DNA of 21,659 nt from Flavobacteriaceae bacterium. GTDB lineage: Bacteria; Bacteroidota; Bacteroidia; Flavobacteriales; Flavobacteriaceae. The stretch covers positions 1 to 21,659 of the forward strand of contig JAQWFV010000042.1 of assembly GCA_029238555.1 (NCBI GenBank). Reading direction: 5' to 3'. Both the position numbers and the translations under genes were made by a program. The notes beneath the pieces are model-generated. The model saw only the letters and a program-made list of their open reading frames with translations, searched no databases and was not told the DNA's origin. Shown one piece after another: positions 8,863 through 16,677 of this stretch (positions within the stretch are counted from its first letter, which is position 1; every line of letters begins with the position of its first letter).

Positions 8863-9828
8863 TTGAATCCTACCCCAAAAATTTTAGAGAGCGCCATAAG
8901 AACTTTTCAAATTGAAAGGGATGCATTAGACGCTATTATACCTCTATTAAACGAAGCTTTTGAAAAGGCTGTTGAAACCATACTACAATCCAATGGACGA
9001 GTCGTAATAACAGGTATTGGAAAAAGCGCCATTATAGCCAATAAAATAGTCGCTACAATGAATTCAACTGGAACACCTGCTATTTTTATGCACGCTGCAG
9101 ACGCCATTCACGGAGACTTAGGTACCGTCCAAAATGGAGACACTGTAATATGTATTTCAAAAAGTGGGAACACTCCTGAAATTAAAGTTTTGGTTCCACT
9201 GTTAAAACGTGGGCAAAATCCTTTAATAGCCATTACTGGAAATCCAGATTCATTTTTAGCCCAACAAGCAGATTATGTGCTAAACACCTATGTAGCTAAA
9301 GAAGCTTGTCCAAATAACTTAGCACCTACAACCAGTACTACTGCTCAACTAGTCATGGGAGACGCCCTTTCCATATGCCTTTTAGAACTCAAAGATTTTG
9401 GATCCAAAGATTTCGCTCAATACCACCCTGGAGGAGCATTGGGAAAAAAATTATATTTAAGGGTGTCCGATCTGGTCAAAAATAATGCCACTCCTTTGGT
9501 TGCTCCAACCACTAAAGTAAAAGAGGTCATTGTGGAAATATCTGAGAAACTTCTTGGTGCTGTGGCTGTAGTAGATGAGGGCAAGATTGTGGGTATTGTA
9601 ACAGATGGAGATATTAGAAGAATGCTTAACAAGCACGATAATATTGCTGCACTCACTGCAAAAGATATCATGAGTCATTCTCCTAAAACTATTTCTCAAG
9701 ATGCAATGGCGGTAGAGGCACTAAAAATCATGCAAGAAAATCACATCACACAATTATTAGCGGTTCATGAAAACAATTATGTGGGAATTGTTCATTTACA
9801 CAACTTAATTCAAGAAGGACTGGTATAA
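8863..9828 (+). CDS. kdsD: Arabinose-5-phosphate isomerase (KdsD/KpsF type)
   Basis: The 321-residue enzyme interconverts ribulose 5-phosphate and arabinose 5-phosphate, the entry step to Kdo for lipopolysaccharide. A sugar-isomerase (SIS) domain fills about residues 35-175, with GIGKS at 51-55, ATMNSTGTPA, HAADAIHGDLG and the phosphate-binding SKSGNT at 99-104, followed by APTTSTTAQLVMGDAL and YHPGGALG at 187-194. Two CBS domains follow (about 205-321; VSDLVK, VVDEGKIVGIVTDGDIRR, then DIMSHSPKTI). The start is TTG at 8863: no in-frame ATG lies between the upstream stop at 8800-8802 and the core, and starting later would remove the N-terminal helix. The stop overlaps the tatC ATG by one base (TAATG), so translation is probably coupled. 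Context with lptB supports an LPS role. Confidence 0.94.
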   Translation: MNPTPKILESAIRTFQIERDALDAIIPLLNEAFEKAVETILQSNGRVVITGIGKSAIIANKIVATMNSTGTPAIFMHAADAIHGDLGTVQNGDTVICISKSGNTPEIKVLVPLLKRGQNPLIAITGNPDSFLAQQADYVLNTYVAKEACPNNLAPTTSTTAQLVMGDALSICLLELKDFGSKDFAQYHPGGALGKKLYLRVSDLVKNNATPLVAPTTKVKEVIVEISEKLLGAVAVVDEGKIVGIVTDGDIRRMLNKHDNIAALTAKDIMSHSPKTISQDAMAVEALKIMQENHITQLLAVHENNYVGIVHLHNLIQEGLV

Positions 9829-10658
9829 TGGCAAAGCAAAAGAATGTAAATGAAATGTCTTTTTTAGACCATTTAGAAGAACTCAGATGGCATCTTATAC
9901 GCGCTACTATGGGAGTTCTAATTATAGGAACTGTGGCTTTTTTAATGAAAGACTTTGTTTTTGAAACCGTTTTATTCGGTCCAAAAAAACCAGATTTCCC
10001 TACCTATAAGATGTTCTGCAACCTCTCACAATTGTTAGGCTTTAGCGACGCATTTTGCAGCTCTGAACCGCTGTTCAGAATTCAAAGTAGGGAAATGGCA
10101 GGCCAATTTTCTGCGCATATATGGACTTCTATTTGGGCAGGTTTGATTGTAGGCTTCCCTTACGTACTGTATGAGATTTGGAAATTCATTGGTCCTGGCC
10201 TGCATGAGTCAGAGAGAAAAAATGCCAGAGGATTTATATTTGTAGCCTCGTTTTTATTTTTCTCAGGAGTGCTTTTTGGTTACTATATAGTAGCGCCATT
10301 ATCCATCAATTTTTTAGGAAGCTATACCGTCAGTAAAGAGGTTTTTAACGATATTGATTTAAATTCCTATGTAGCCACAGTAAGGGCCTCTGTATTGGCC
10401 TGTGGACTGATTTTTGAGCTGCCAATAGTGGTGTATTTTCTAACTAAAGTGGGCTTAGTGACGCCTGAGATACTCAAAAAGTACCGTAAAATATCATTGG
10501 TAGTTGTTTTAATACTCTCTGCTATAATTACACCTCCAGATGTGGCCAGCCAAATAGTTGTTGCAGTGCCCATTATGATACTTTACCAAATCAGTATTGT
10601 AATTTCTAGAATAGTGATCAAAAGAGATTTAAAAAAGATGCGTAAAAATGGAAAATAA
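9828..10658 (+). CDS. tatC: Sec-independent protein translocase subunit TatC
   Basis: TatC is the inner-membrane receptor of the twin-arginine pathway and recognises RR signal peptides of folded proteins. This 276-residue protein carries the N-terminal signature MSFLDHLEELRWHLIRA starting at residue 10 and then a hydrophobic helix. A longer periplasmic loop contains two cysteines (CNLSQLLGFSDAFC), and PYVLYEIWKFIGPGLHESER follows, in which Glu129 corresponds to the cytoplasmic signal-binding Glu of E. coli TatC. About six membrane segments are visible, ending in ITPPDVASQIVVAVPIMILYQ and a basic tail. Its ATG overlaps the kdsD stop by one base, and its own end overlaps the next gene by 11 bases. 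No tatA/B is in the window. The candidate Tat substrate nearest by is the S66 peptidase at 5433. Confidence 0.96.
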   Translation: MAKQKNVNEMSFLDHLEELRWHLIRATMGVLIIGTVAFLMKDFVFETVLFGPKKPDFPTYKMFCNLSQLLGFSDAFCSSEPLFRIQSREMAGQFSAHIWTSIWAGLIVGFPYVLYEIWKFIGPGLHESERKNARGFIFVASFLFFSGVLFGYYIVAPLSINFLGSYTVSKEVFNDIDLNSYVATVRASVLACGLIFELPIVVYFLTKVGLVTPEILKKYRKISLVVVLILSAIITPPDVASQIVVAVPIMILYQISIVISRIVIKRDLKKMRKNGK

Positions 10659-10998
10659 AGTTCAAGAGTTCAATGACTACAGGGCTAAGATGAATGACAA
10701 AATCTTAGCAGACAATAATAAGTTAATCAAGCGTATTTTTAATTTAGACACCAATGCTTTTGCAGAAGGAGCTTTAGATGTAAAAACAAAAGAGCTTTTA
10801 GGCTTAGTAGCCTCAGCTGTACTGCGATGTGACGACTGTGTAAAATACCACTTAGAAGGGGCTTCAAAGACAGGTGCCAGTCATGAAGAAGTTATGGAAA
10901 CCCTAGGAATAGCTACTTTAGTTGGTGGAACTATTGTCATTCCTCATCTGAGAAGGGCTTACGAATATTGGGAAGCTATTCAAGAAGAAAATAAATAA
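10648..10998 (+). CDS. Carboxymuconolactone decarboxylase (AhpD-like) family protein
   Basis: This is a 116-residue all-helical protein of the CMD/AhpD superfamily. The redox site is clear: Cys61-Asp-Asp-Cys64 followed by His68 (RCDDCVKYHLEGA), the CxxCxxxH arrangement used by AhpD-type peroxidase partners. Then come GASHEEVMETLGIATLVGGT and a C-terminal helix with HLRRAYEYWE. It could act as a thiol-disulfide or peroxide-reducing enzyme; the true substrate is unknown. True decarboxylases of this superfamily lack the two cysteines, so a decarboxylase role is unlikely. The ATG lies inside the 3' end of tatC in another frame (11-base overlap), and lptB starts 20 bases after its stop, so it belongs to the kdsD-tatC-lptB cluster. 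Confidence 0.9.
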   Translation: MENKVQEFNDYRAKMNDKILADNNKLIKRIFNLDTNAFAEGALDVKTKELLGLVASAVLRCDDCVKYHLEGASKTGASHEEVMETLGIATLVGGTIVIPHLRRAYEYWEAIQEENK

Positions 10999-11018
10999 CC
11001 ATCACCAAACAACTTTAT

Positions 11019-11759
11019 ATGAAATTAAGTGCCACAAACATCATGAAGTCTTACCGCGGTCGCACCGTAGTTAAAGGCATTTCCCTAGAAGTAAACCAAG
11101 GGGAAATAGTAGGTTTATTAGGCCCTAACGGAGCAGGTAAAACCACTTCATTCTACATGATTGTTGGCCTTATTAAACCCAATGGTGGTGCCATACATTT
11201 AGACCAAACAAACATTACCAATTACCCCATGTACAAACGTGCTCAAAGTGGTATTGGCTATTTAGCTCAAGAAGCTTCTGTGTTTAGAAAATTAAGCATT
11301 GAAGAAAATATCATGAGTGTATTACAACTCACCAATCTCTCAAAAAAAGAGCAAGAAATGAAAATGGAGTCCCTCATTGAAGAATTTAGTTTGGGACACA
11401 TTAGAAAAAACAGGGGCGACTTACTTTCAGGTGGAGAAAGAAGAAGAACAGAAATTGCTAGAGCATTAGCCACAGATCCAAAATTCATTCTTTTAGATGA
11501 ACCTTTCGCGGGTGTAGATCCTGTAGCTGTAGAAGATATTCAAAGAATTGTAGCCCAACTAAAAGATAAAAATATTGGGATATTAATTACAGACCACAAC
11601 GTTCAAGAGACTTTAGCCATTACAGAAAGGTCTTATTTAATGTTCGAGGGAGGTATTTTAAAGGCTGGTGTACCTGAAGATTTAGCCAAAGATGAAATGG
11701 TCAGAAAAGTGTATTTAGGACAAAATTTTGAGCTTAGAAAAAAGAAACTAGATTTTTAA
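11019..11759 (+). CDS. lptB: LPS export ABC transporter ATP-binding protein LptB
   Basis: LptB is the cytoplasmic ATPase that, with LptFG and LptC, extracts lipopolysaccharide from the inner membrane and pushes it to the cell surface. The 246-residue sequence has Walker A GPNGAGKT at 35-42, the Q-loop in GIGYLAQEASVFRKLSIEENI (typical for LptB), the signature LSGGERRR at 136-143, Walker B ending in Asp160-Glu161 with the LptB-type continuation PFAGVDPVAV, and the H-loop His193 in TDHNVQETL. The C-terminal segment MVRKVYLGQNFEL is also LptB-like, replaced in other ABC proteins. It ends the kdsD-tatC-CMD cluster, which links it with Kdo supply. Its stop codon overlaps that of pssA on the other strand at a shared TTAA. 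Confidence 0.96.
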   Translation: MKLSATNIMKSYRGRTVVKGISLEVNQGEIVGLLGPNGAGKTTSFYMIVGLIKPNGGAIHLDQTNITNYPMYKRAQSGIGYLAQEASVFRKLSIEENIMSVLQLTNLSKKEQEMKMESLIEEFSLGHIRKNRGDLLSGGERRRTEIARALATDPKFILLDEPFAGVDPVAVEDIQRIVAQLKDKNIGILITDHNVQETLAITERSYLMFEGGILKAGVPEDLAKDEMVRKVYLGQNFELRKKKLDF

Positions 11760-12472
11760 GAAAGCTTCTTATAGAAGAAGCCACTTAAAATATAAGTCAA
11801 AATAACTAAGGCTAATCCGGCAAATTCTAGGCAAAGCAACAGCAACACTGATATCGCAATAAAGAAATATCTCAATTTATTCTCTTGCCAGCTAAAATTT
11901 ATAAATTTCAAAGAAAATAATTTAATTGGTGCGTTCATTACTGTTACAATAAAAACGGAGAAACCCACTAGAAAATAGGGAGATAATAACACTTCTTTTA
12001 AACCATCTGAGGTAGGAAAAATAAGCATACAGGGAATGGAGAGTACCAGTAGTGCTGCAGCAGGGGTTGGTAAGCCTATAAAATGATCCGTTTGTCTGGT
12101 GTCAATGTTAAAAAAAGCCAATCGGAAAGCTGCCCCAATTGGAATGATTAAACCCACCAATGGTAGCTGATCAAATAGGAGGACCTCTACTAGTGTAAAT
12201 CCAGAGGGATTTAACATCTTATAAATAGCTAAACCAGGAACAACACCAGAAGTCACCAGATCTGCTAGTGAGTCTAGCTGCTTTCCCATGTCACTTTTTA
12301 CGTGTAATATTCGAGCTGCAAAACCATCAAAGAAGTCAAAAACAATACCCGTAAAAACAAACAGCATTGCTAAAAGTATTTCATTTTCTAAAACAGCAAT
12401 CACAGCCAATAAGCCTGACAATAAATTCAATGCGGTAATCGCATTTGGAATAAAACTTTTAATACTTTTCAC
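11756..12472 (-). CDS. pssA: CDP-diacylglycerol-serine O-phosphatidyltransferase
   Basis: This 238-residue inner-membrane protein transfers a phosphatidyl group from CDP-diacylglycerol to serine, on the route to phosphatidylethanolamine. The CDP-alcohol phosphotransferase motif is complete: Asp46, Asp49-Gly50, Ala53-Arg54, Gly63, Asp67, Asp71 (DG-x2-AR-x8-G-x3-D-x3-D). The opening IPNAITALNLLSGLLAV and GLPTPAAALLVLS are typical of bacterial PssA type II; several hydrophobic helices follow. The start is GTG at 12472-12470; no upstream in-frame ATG is near, and the next methionine lies inside the first helices. A phosphatidylcholine or inositol synthase of the same superfamily is less likely. 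Its 3' end overlaps lptB by three bases, tail to tail. It diverges from the Lnb-like gene by 90 bp. Confidence 0.92.
   Translation of the reverse strand: MKSIKSFIPNAITALNLLSGLLAVIAVLENEILLAMLFVFTGIVFDFFDGFAARILHVKSDMGKQLDSLADLVTSGVVPGLAIYKMLNPSGFTLVEVLLFDQLPLVGLIIPIGAAFRLAFFNIDTRQTDHFIGLPTPAAALLVLSIPCMLIFPTSDGLKEVLLSPYFLVGFSVFIVTVMNAPIKLFSLKFINFSWQENKLRYFFIAISVLLLLCLEFAGLALVILTYILSGFFYKKLS
11764..11781 (-). terminator. Possible hairpin near the pssA 3' end
   Basis: A 7-bp perfect stem (GCTTCTT at 11764-11770, AAGAAGC at 11775-11781) with an ATAG loop lies within the last codons of pssA and just after the lptB stop. Read from the minus strand it is followed by TTTCTTAAAAA, a weak T-rich tract. 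It could slow or end pssA transcription before it runs into lptB antisense. The pairing is seen; terminator activity is only a guess. Confidence 0.25.
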
Positions 12473-12562
12473 GCGTCAAAAATACAATAATAACACAACA
12501 TCTCACTAAAGCTGGTGGAGAAATGGGATTTGCATATATTTACACAAATATTAACTACCTAC

Positions 12563-13750
12563 ATGAAGCCCAATTTATTTTGCTACTTTCTTGTTTTTAT
12601 TTTCTTCGGAAACCTCACGCAAGCACAAGATTTCAAATTAAGTGAATATGCTTCTATAAGCGTATTGACCTGTGAACCCGGTACGGATTTGTATGCCTCC
12701 TTTGGACATTCAGCTATAAGGGTCCAAGACCCCATGATGCAATTAGACATTATTTACAATTATGGGATTTTCGATTTTTACGCACCAAATTTCTATACAA
12801 ACTTCATTAAAGGAAACCTTACTTACACCCTGGGAAGACAATATTTCAGTGACTTCCTATTTGAATATGAAATGGAAAACAGGGGCGTGAAAGAACAAGT
12901 ACTTCGATTAGATAAAACCAATAGGGACCGTTTATTTAATTTTTTAGAAAAAAACTACCGTCCAGAAAATAGAGATTATTCGTACGACTTTTTCTTTAAC
13001 AATTGTGCTACAAAAATCAGAGATCTCATAGAGGATAAGGAACTGATTAGTGGCGTACAAATAAACCAAAGGGCTAACGAACATAAAACTTTTAGAGATC
13101 TCCTCGCAGAAAACTTGACCGCAAACAGTTGGGCTTTGTTTGGCATTAATCTTGCGCTAGGCAGCAAAGTAGATCAAATAGTCACGCCAAGAGAATATCA
13201 ATTCCTACCAAACTATCTCTCTGAATCTCTCAAGACAATGACCATTAACGGTGAAGATCTTGTAGAAAATGATCGTATGTCTTACGAATCAAAACCAATA
13301 AAAAAAATTCAAGATAAATTGTATAACACACCGGCTTTCATGAGTTTTTCAGTGCTAATCCTTAGCCTAATGATAGGGACCATAGCGTATTTTACGGGGG
13401 CAAAATTATGGGGGTTTGATTTAATATTATTTGGATTGAGTGCTTTGGGGAGTCTGCTGCTACTTTTTTTATGGTTTCTAACCAACCACCACCCTACTGT
13501 AAACAATTTTAACTTATTATGGGTTTCTCCATGGGCCTTTTTAATGATTTGGGTAAAAATTAAAACCAGATTCAGGAAGCCCACAAAAGCGGCGTCTTAT
13601 GTTGCTTTAATATTTGTGTTGTCTCTTAGTGCAACCCCTTTCGTTCACTGGATTGGAATACAAAAATTCGATCCCTTATTTTTCCCAATCATAGGTGCTT
13701 TATGGATGAGAAGCGTACCTTTGGCGTTTCAATTAAATCCTTCAAAATAG
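12563..13750 (+). CDS. lnb: DUF4105 protein, likely lipoprotein N-acyltransferase Lnb
   Basis: The start chosen is the ATG at 12563, which opens a signal peptide (MKPNLFCYFLVFIFFGNLTQAQ); the frame extends 16 codons upstream but that part is not signal-like. The 395-residue product has a periplasmic DUF4105 domain (about residues 25-240) with FGHSAIRV (His49), YNYGIFDFYAPNF, FNFLEKNYRPENRDYSYDFF and NNCATKIRDL (Cys148). About five hydrophobic helices fill residues 260-390. DUF4105 proteins were identified in Bacteroides as Lnb, the enzyme that N-acylates lipoproteins in place of Lnt; the conserved His and Cys are the expected catalytic pair. The acyl donor would be a phospholipid, and the divergent neighbour is pssA. 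The ABC-F gene follows after 9 bases. Family is firm, activity inferred from homology recalled without a search. Confidence 0.85.
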   Translation: MKPNLFCYFLVFIFFGNLTQAQDFKLSEYASISVLTCEPGTDLYASFGHSAIRVQDPMMQLDIIYNYGIFDFYAPNFYTNFIKGNLTYTLGRQYFSDFLFEYEMENRGVKEQVLRLDKTNRDRLFNFLEKNYRPENRDYSYDFFFNNCATKIRDLIEDKELISGVQINQRANEHKTFRDLLAENLTANSWALFGINLALGSKVDQIVTPREYQFLPNYLSESLKTMTINGEDLVENDRMSYESKPIKKIQDKLYNTPAFMSFSVLILSLMIGTIAYFTGAKLWGFDLILFGLSALGSLLLLFLWFLTNHHPTVNNFNLLWVSPWAFLMIWVKIKTRFRKPTKAASYVALIFVLSLSATPFVHWIGIQKFDPLFFPIIGALWMRSVPLAFQLNPSK

Positions 13751-13759
13751 CGCAGTTAT

Positions 13760-15625
13760 ATGAACCTTTTAAGTGTTGAGAATATTAGTAAATCCTATGG
13801 GGAACTGGTCTTGTTTGAGCAATTGTCTTTTGGGGTCAATAAGGATCAAAAAATTGCTTTAATCGCCAAGAATGGAAGTGGAAAAACAGCTATTTTAAAT
13901 ATTCTATCTGGACTAGATCAACCAGACCAGGGCATGGTTAACTACCGAAAAGACACCAAGGTGTCTTTTTTAGCTCAAGAGCCAATTCTCGCTGAAGACA
14001 GCACCATTGAAGAATGTATACTAGCCTCAGACAATGAGGTCTTAAAAGTCATAGCCAATTACGAGAAGGCACTTTTAGACATGGACAACACAGAGGGGTA
14101 CCAAAAAGCCTTTGACGCCATGGATAGGCATGACGCTTGGGACTTTGAAACCCAATACCAACAAATACTATCCAAACTAAAACTAGACAATCTTCAACTC
14201 AAAGTGTCTGCCTTATCTGGGGGTCAAAAAAAACGAGTTGCTTTAGCCAATGCACTACTCAACAAACCAGATCTAATCATTTTAGATGAACCCACAAACC
14301 ATTTAGATCTGGAGATGATCGAGTGGTTAGAAGTCTATTTTGCCAAAGAAAACATCACGCTTTTCATGGTAACACACGACCGTTATTTTTTAGAACGGGT
14401 TTGTAACGAAATCGTGGAATTAGATCAAGGACAACTTTATACCTACAAAGGTAATTACGCTTATTATTTAGAAAAAAAAGAGGCCAGATTATCACAAGAG
14501 CAAGTAGAACAGCACAAGTCCAAGAGACTCTTTAAAAAAGAACTGGATTGGATGCGTCGTCAGCCAAAGGCTAGAACCACAAAATCAAAGTCTAGAATAG
14601 ACGACTTTGCTCAAATAAAAGAACGCGCCCACCAAAGGAGACAAGACCATGAAATTCAACTTGAAATTGACATGGAAAGGATGGGGACAAAAATTTTAGA
14701 ATGTCACAAACTATTTAAATCTTTTGGAGACAAATCTATCTTAGACGGTTTTGATTATAATTTTCTCAGGGGGGAGCGCATAGGAATTATTGGAAAAAAT
14801 GGAACGGGAAAATCTACCTTTCTCAATATTCTTACGGGAAAAGAAAGCCTAGACGGTGGAAAGATTGTCGTTGGAGACACCATTAAGTTTGGCTATTACA
14901 CCCAGGCTGGAATCCCATCAAAACCTGGACAAAAAGTGATCGATGTCATTCGTGAGTTCGGCGATTATATTCCGTTAAAAAAGGGACGGCAAATTTCTGC
15001 ACAACAACTACTGGAACGCTTTTTATTCGATCGAAAAAAACAATATGATTTTGTAGAAAAGCTCAGCGGAGGAGAAAGAAAAAGACTCTATTTATGTACC
15101 GTGCTTATACAAAACCCAAACTTCCTAATTTTAGATGAACCCACCAATGACTTAGATATAGTCACTTTAAATGTACTAGAATCATTTTTATTGGATTATC
15201 CTGGATGTTTACTGGTCGTATCTCATGACCGCTATTTCATGGATAAAATTGTAGACCATTTATTTGTCTTTAGAGGGGAGGGATATATTGAAGATTTCCC
15301 TGGAAACTACTCTGATTTCAGGGCATACGAAGACAGCCAAGATCAAGAGCAAGAGCCTATAAAACCTAAAAATATTCAACAGCAAGCTTCAAAAGATGTT
15401 CAAAAACAAAAAATATCTTTTAACGAACAAAAAGAATACCAACAACTTGAATCTAAAATAAGAAGTTTAGAGAAAGACAAGCTTGTCCTAGAGCAAAGTT
15501 TTTTTGAAGAAGGACTTTCCATGGATACCATAGAAGAAAGGTCTAAAAAGCTACAGGAAATTATTGAAACTATAGAGCTAAAAACAATGCGATGGTTTGA
15601 ATTAGCTGCAAAAATAGAAGACTAG
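13760..15625 (+). CDS. ABC-F family ATPase, Uup-like
   Basis: This 621-residue soluble protein has two ABC ATPase domains and no membrane segment, the mark of ABC-F factors that act on the ribosome or, for Uup, in DNA-related stability. Domain 1: AKNGSGKT at 36-43 (Ala in place of the usual first Gly), LSGGQKKR, ILDEPTNHLDL. The interdomain linker carries the basic RRQPKARTTKSKSRIDDF (near residue 265-280), which in ABC-F proteins reaches toward the P-site tRNA. Domain 2: GKNGTGKS at 345-352, LSGGERKR, ILDEPTNDLDI, SHDRYFMD. From about 550 to the end an antiparallel coiled coil (EYQQLESKIRSLEKDK..., ERSKKLQEIIETI) matches the Uup C-terminal domain. It is not obviously an antibiotic-resistance ABC-F. 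The last stop base is the G of a GTG leading into the next ORF. Confidence 0.92.
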   Translation: MNLLSVENISKSYGELVLFEQLSFGVNKDQKIALIAKNGSGKTAILNILSGLDQPDQGMVNYRKDTKVSFLAQEPILAEDSTIEECILASDNEVLKVIANYEKALLDMDNTEGYQKAFDAMDRHDAWDFETQYQQILSKLKLDNLQLKVSALSGGQKKRVALANALLNKPDLIILDEPTNHLDLEMIEWLEVYFAKENITLFMVTHDRYFLERVCNEIVELDQGQLYTYKGNYAYYLEKKEARLSQEQVEQHKSKRLFKKELDWMRRQPKARTTKSKSRIDDFAQIKERAHQRRQDHEIQLEIDMERMGTKILECHKLFKSFGDKSILDGFDYNFLRGERIGIIGKNGTGKSTFLNILTGKESLDGGKIVVGDTIKFGYYTQAGIPSKPGQKVIDVIREFGDYIPLKKGRQISAQQLLERFLFDRKKQYDFVEKLSGGERKRLYLCTVLIQNPNFLILDEPTNDLDIVTLNVLESFLLDYPGCLLVVSHDRYFMDKIVDHLFVFRGEGYIEDFPGNYSDFRAYEDSQDQEQEPIKPKNIQQQASKDVQKQKISFNEQKEYQQLESKIRSLEKDKLVLEQSFFEEGLSMDTIEERSKKLQEIIETIELKTMRWFELAAKIED

Positions 15626-15636
15626 TGACAAATAAG

Positions 15637-16050
15637 ATGGGAACATATATATCTTATTTAAAATACCTCTGGAGGTCTAGAGACCAGCACAGTGTTCATT
15701 CCCCATTTGTCTTTGAATTATTGACAAAATGCATCCATAAAGTACCCAAAGGCTCAAAGACAAAAGCTTATAATCTAGCCATTCAAGCTTATCTTGAAAA
15801 AAAAAAGATCTCATTTGTAAGCCCCACATCAGATACCACAATTATAGGCGCTACACCGACTAGCAAAGACATTACAGGGTATTTTGTTGAAGAGATACAT
15901 ACTAATTCTAAACAAAATGAGTTGTGGAGAAAACTGGTTTTAGATAAAAAAATACAAATAAGTATTGATTGCTGGAGTTTTGGGCTTATTTTTACAAAAA
16001 AAGATCAAGAAAAAGAACATTTTATTTTGTTTAAAAATTCTTGGAGATAA
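15637..16050 (+). CDS. Probable internally deleted class I methyltransferase-family protein
   Basis: The ORF gives 137 residues from the ATG at 15637, or 141 from a GTG at 15625 that overlaps the ABC-F stop; the ATG fits the family start better. The N terminus (YLKYLWRSRDQHSVHSPFVF, HSPFVF at 21-26) looks like the start of a flavobacterial SAM-dependent methyltransferase family of about 250 residues. The C terminus from about residue 84 (EEIHTNSKQNELW, then ISIDCWSFGLIF, KKDQEKEHF) resembles the end of the same family. The middle, which should hold the Rossmann SAM site (an ELGTSxGxxT-type motif), is missing; only a short serine/threonine-rich stretch joins the ends. There is no stop or frameshift. 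It is either a decaying gene kept in frame or a small protein with a new role. The homology is recalled from memory and not searched. Confidence 0.6.
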   Translation: MGTYISYLKYLWRSRDQHSVHSPFVFELLTKCIHKVPKGSKTKAYNLAIQAYLEKKKISFVSPTSDTTIIGATPTSKDITGYFVEEIHTNSKQNELWRKLVLDKKIQISIDCWSFGLIFTKKDQEKEHFILFKNSWR

Positions 16051-16095
16051 TCCATCATAAACAAATAATGTTCCAACCCAAAACTGGTAAACGCT

Positions 16096-16638
16096 ATGAA
16101 AATTTATACCAAAACGGGAGACAGGGGAATGACTAGCTTATTCAACGGAAAAAGAGTGCTTAAAAACGACCTTCATTTGGATTCATATGGCTCTTTAGAC
16201 GAATTAAATGCGTGGTTAGGACTACTCAGAGAAGGCGCTGTAGTGGCAAGTCAAAAACCCTTAATACTCGAAATACAGCAACATTTATTTGAGATTGGTG
16301 CCATCTTGGCAAATCCGACTAAAGAAGGAGAGAAACCCACTGCCATTCCCACAAATCATACAGAAGACTTAGAGTTAGCCATAGATCAGATGGAACTGAC
16401 TTTAGAACCACTCACAAACTTTATCCTTCCAGGAGGGAGCACTTATGTATCTTATTGTCATTTGGCAAGAACAGTAAGTAGAAGGGCAGAAAGACTTCTT
16501 GTGTCGCTTCATATGGTGCAACCCATAGATATTACTATTCTTGAATACATTAACAGGCTGTCGGATTATTTATTTGTTCTCAGCAGGTATGCAGCCAAAA
16601 ATGGAGGTATAGAAGAAGTTAAATGGATACCATCCTAG
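16096..16638 (+). CDS. Cob(I)yrinic acid a,c-diamide adenosyltransferase, PduO type
   Basis: The 180-residue enzyme transfers the adenosyl group of ATP to cob(I)alamin to make coenzyme B12, needed by mutases such as methylmalonyl-CoA mutase. Typical PduO marks are seen: YTKTGDRGMTSLF at 4-16 binding ATP, YGSLDELNAWLG at 31-42, LPGGS, and ARTVSRRAERLL with Arg125, Arg129, Arg130 and Glu132. The later INRLSDYLFVLSRYAA is also characteristic. Length and ends match the family, with no sign of decay. It follows the methyltransferase-like ORF by 45 bases. No other cobalamin gene and no B12 riboswitch is visible here. A T8 run sits directly after its stop, with only a 4-bp stem before it. Confidence 0.93.
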   Translation: MKIYTKTGDRGMTSLFNGKRVLKNDLHLDSYGSLDELNAWLGLLREGAVVASQKPLILEIQQHLFEIGAILANPTKEGEKPTAIPTNHTEDLELAIDQMELTLEPLTNFILPGGSTYVSYCHLARTVSRRAERLLVSLHMVQPIDITILEYINRLSDYLFVLSRYAAKNGGIEEVKWIPS

Positions 16639-16677
16639 TGTTTTTTTTAATAATTTAAAATTTAAACTTAAAATAAC

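Noticed and set aside
9417..9699. Two overlapping antisense ORFs in kdsD
   Set aside because: They are opposite the SIS/CBS coding sequence and show no recognisable features.
12515..12562. 16-codon upstream extension of the DUF4105 gene
   Set aside because: It would bury the signal peptide; the ATG at 12563 places the signal at the true N terminus.
13866..13890. Degenerate first Walker A (Ala in place of the first Gly) as a sign of a dead ABC-F domain
   Set aside because: The GSGKT core, signature and Walker B are intact, and I recall this Ala variant in other Bacteroidota Uup-like proteins.
16625..16648. Possible terminator after the cobalamin adenosyltransferase gene (GGAT-ACC-ATCC then T8)
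   Set aside because: The stem is only 4 bp with a 3-nt loop and partly coding; the T-run alone is weak support.
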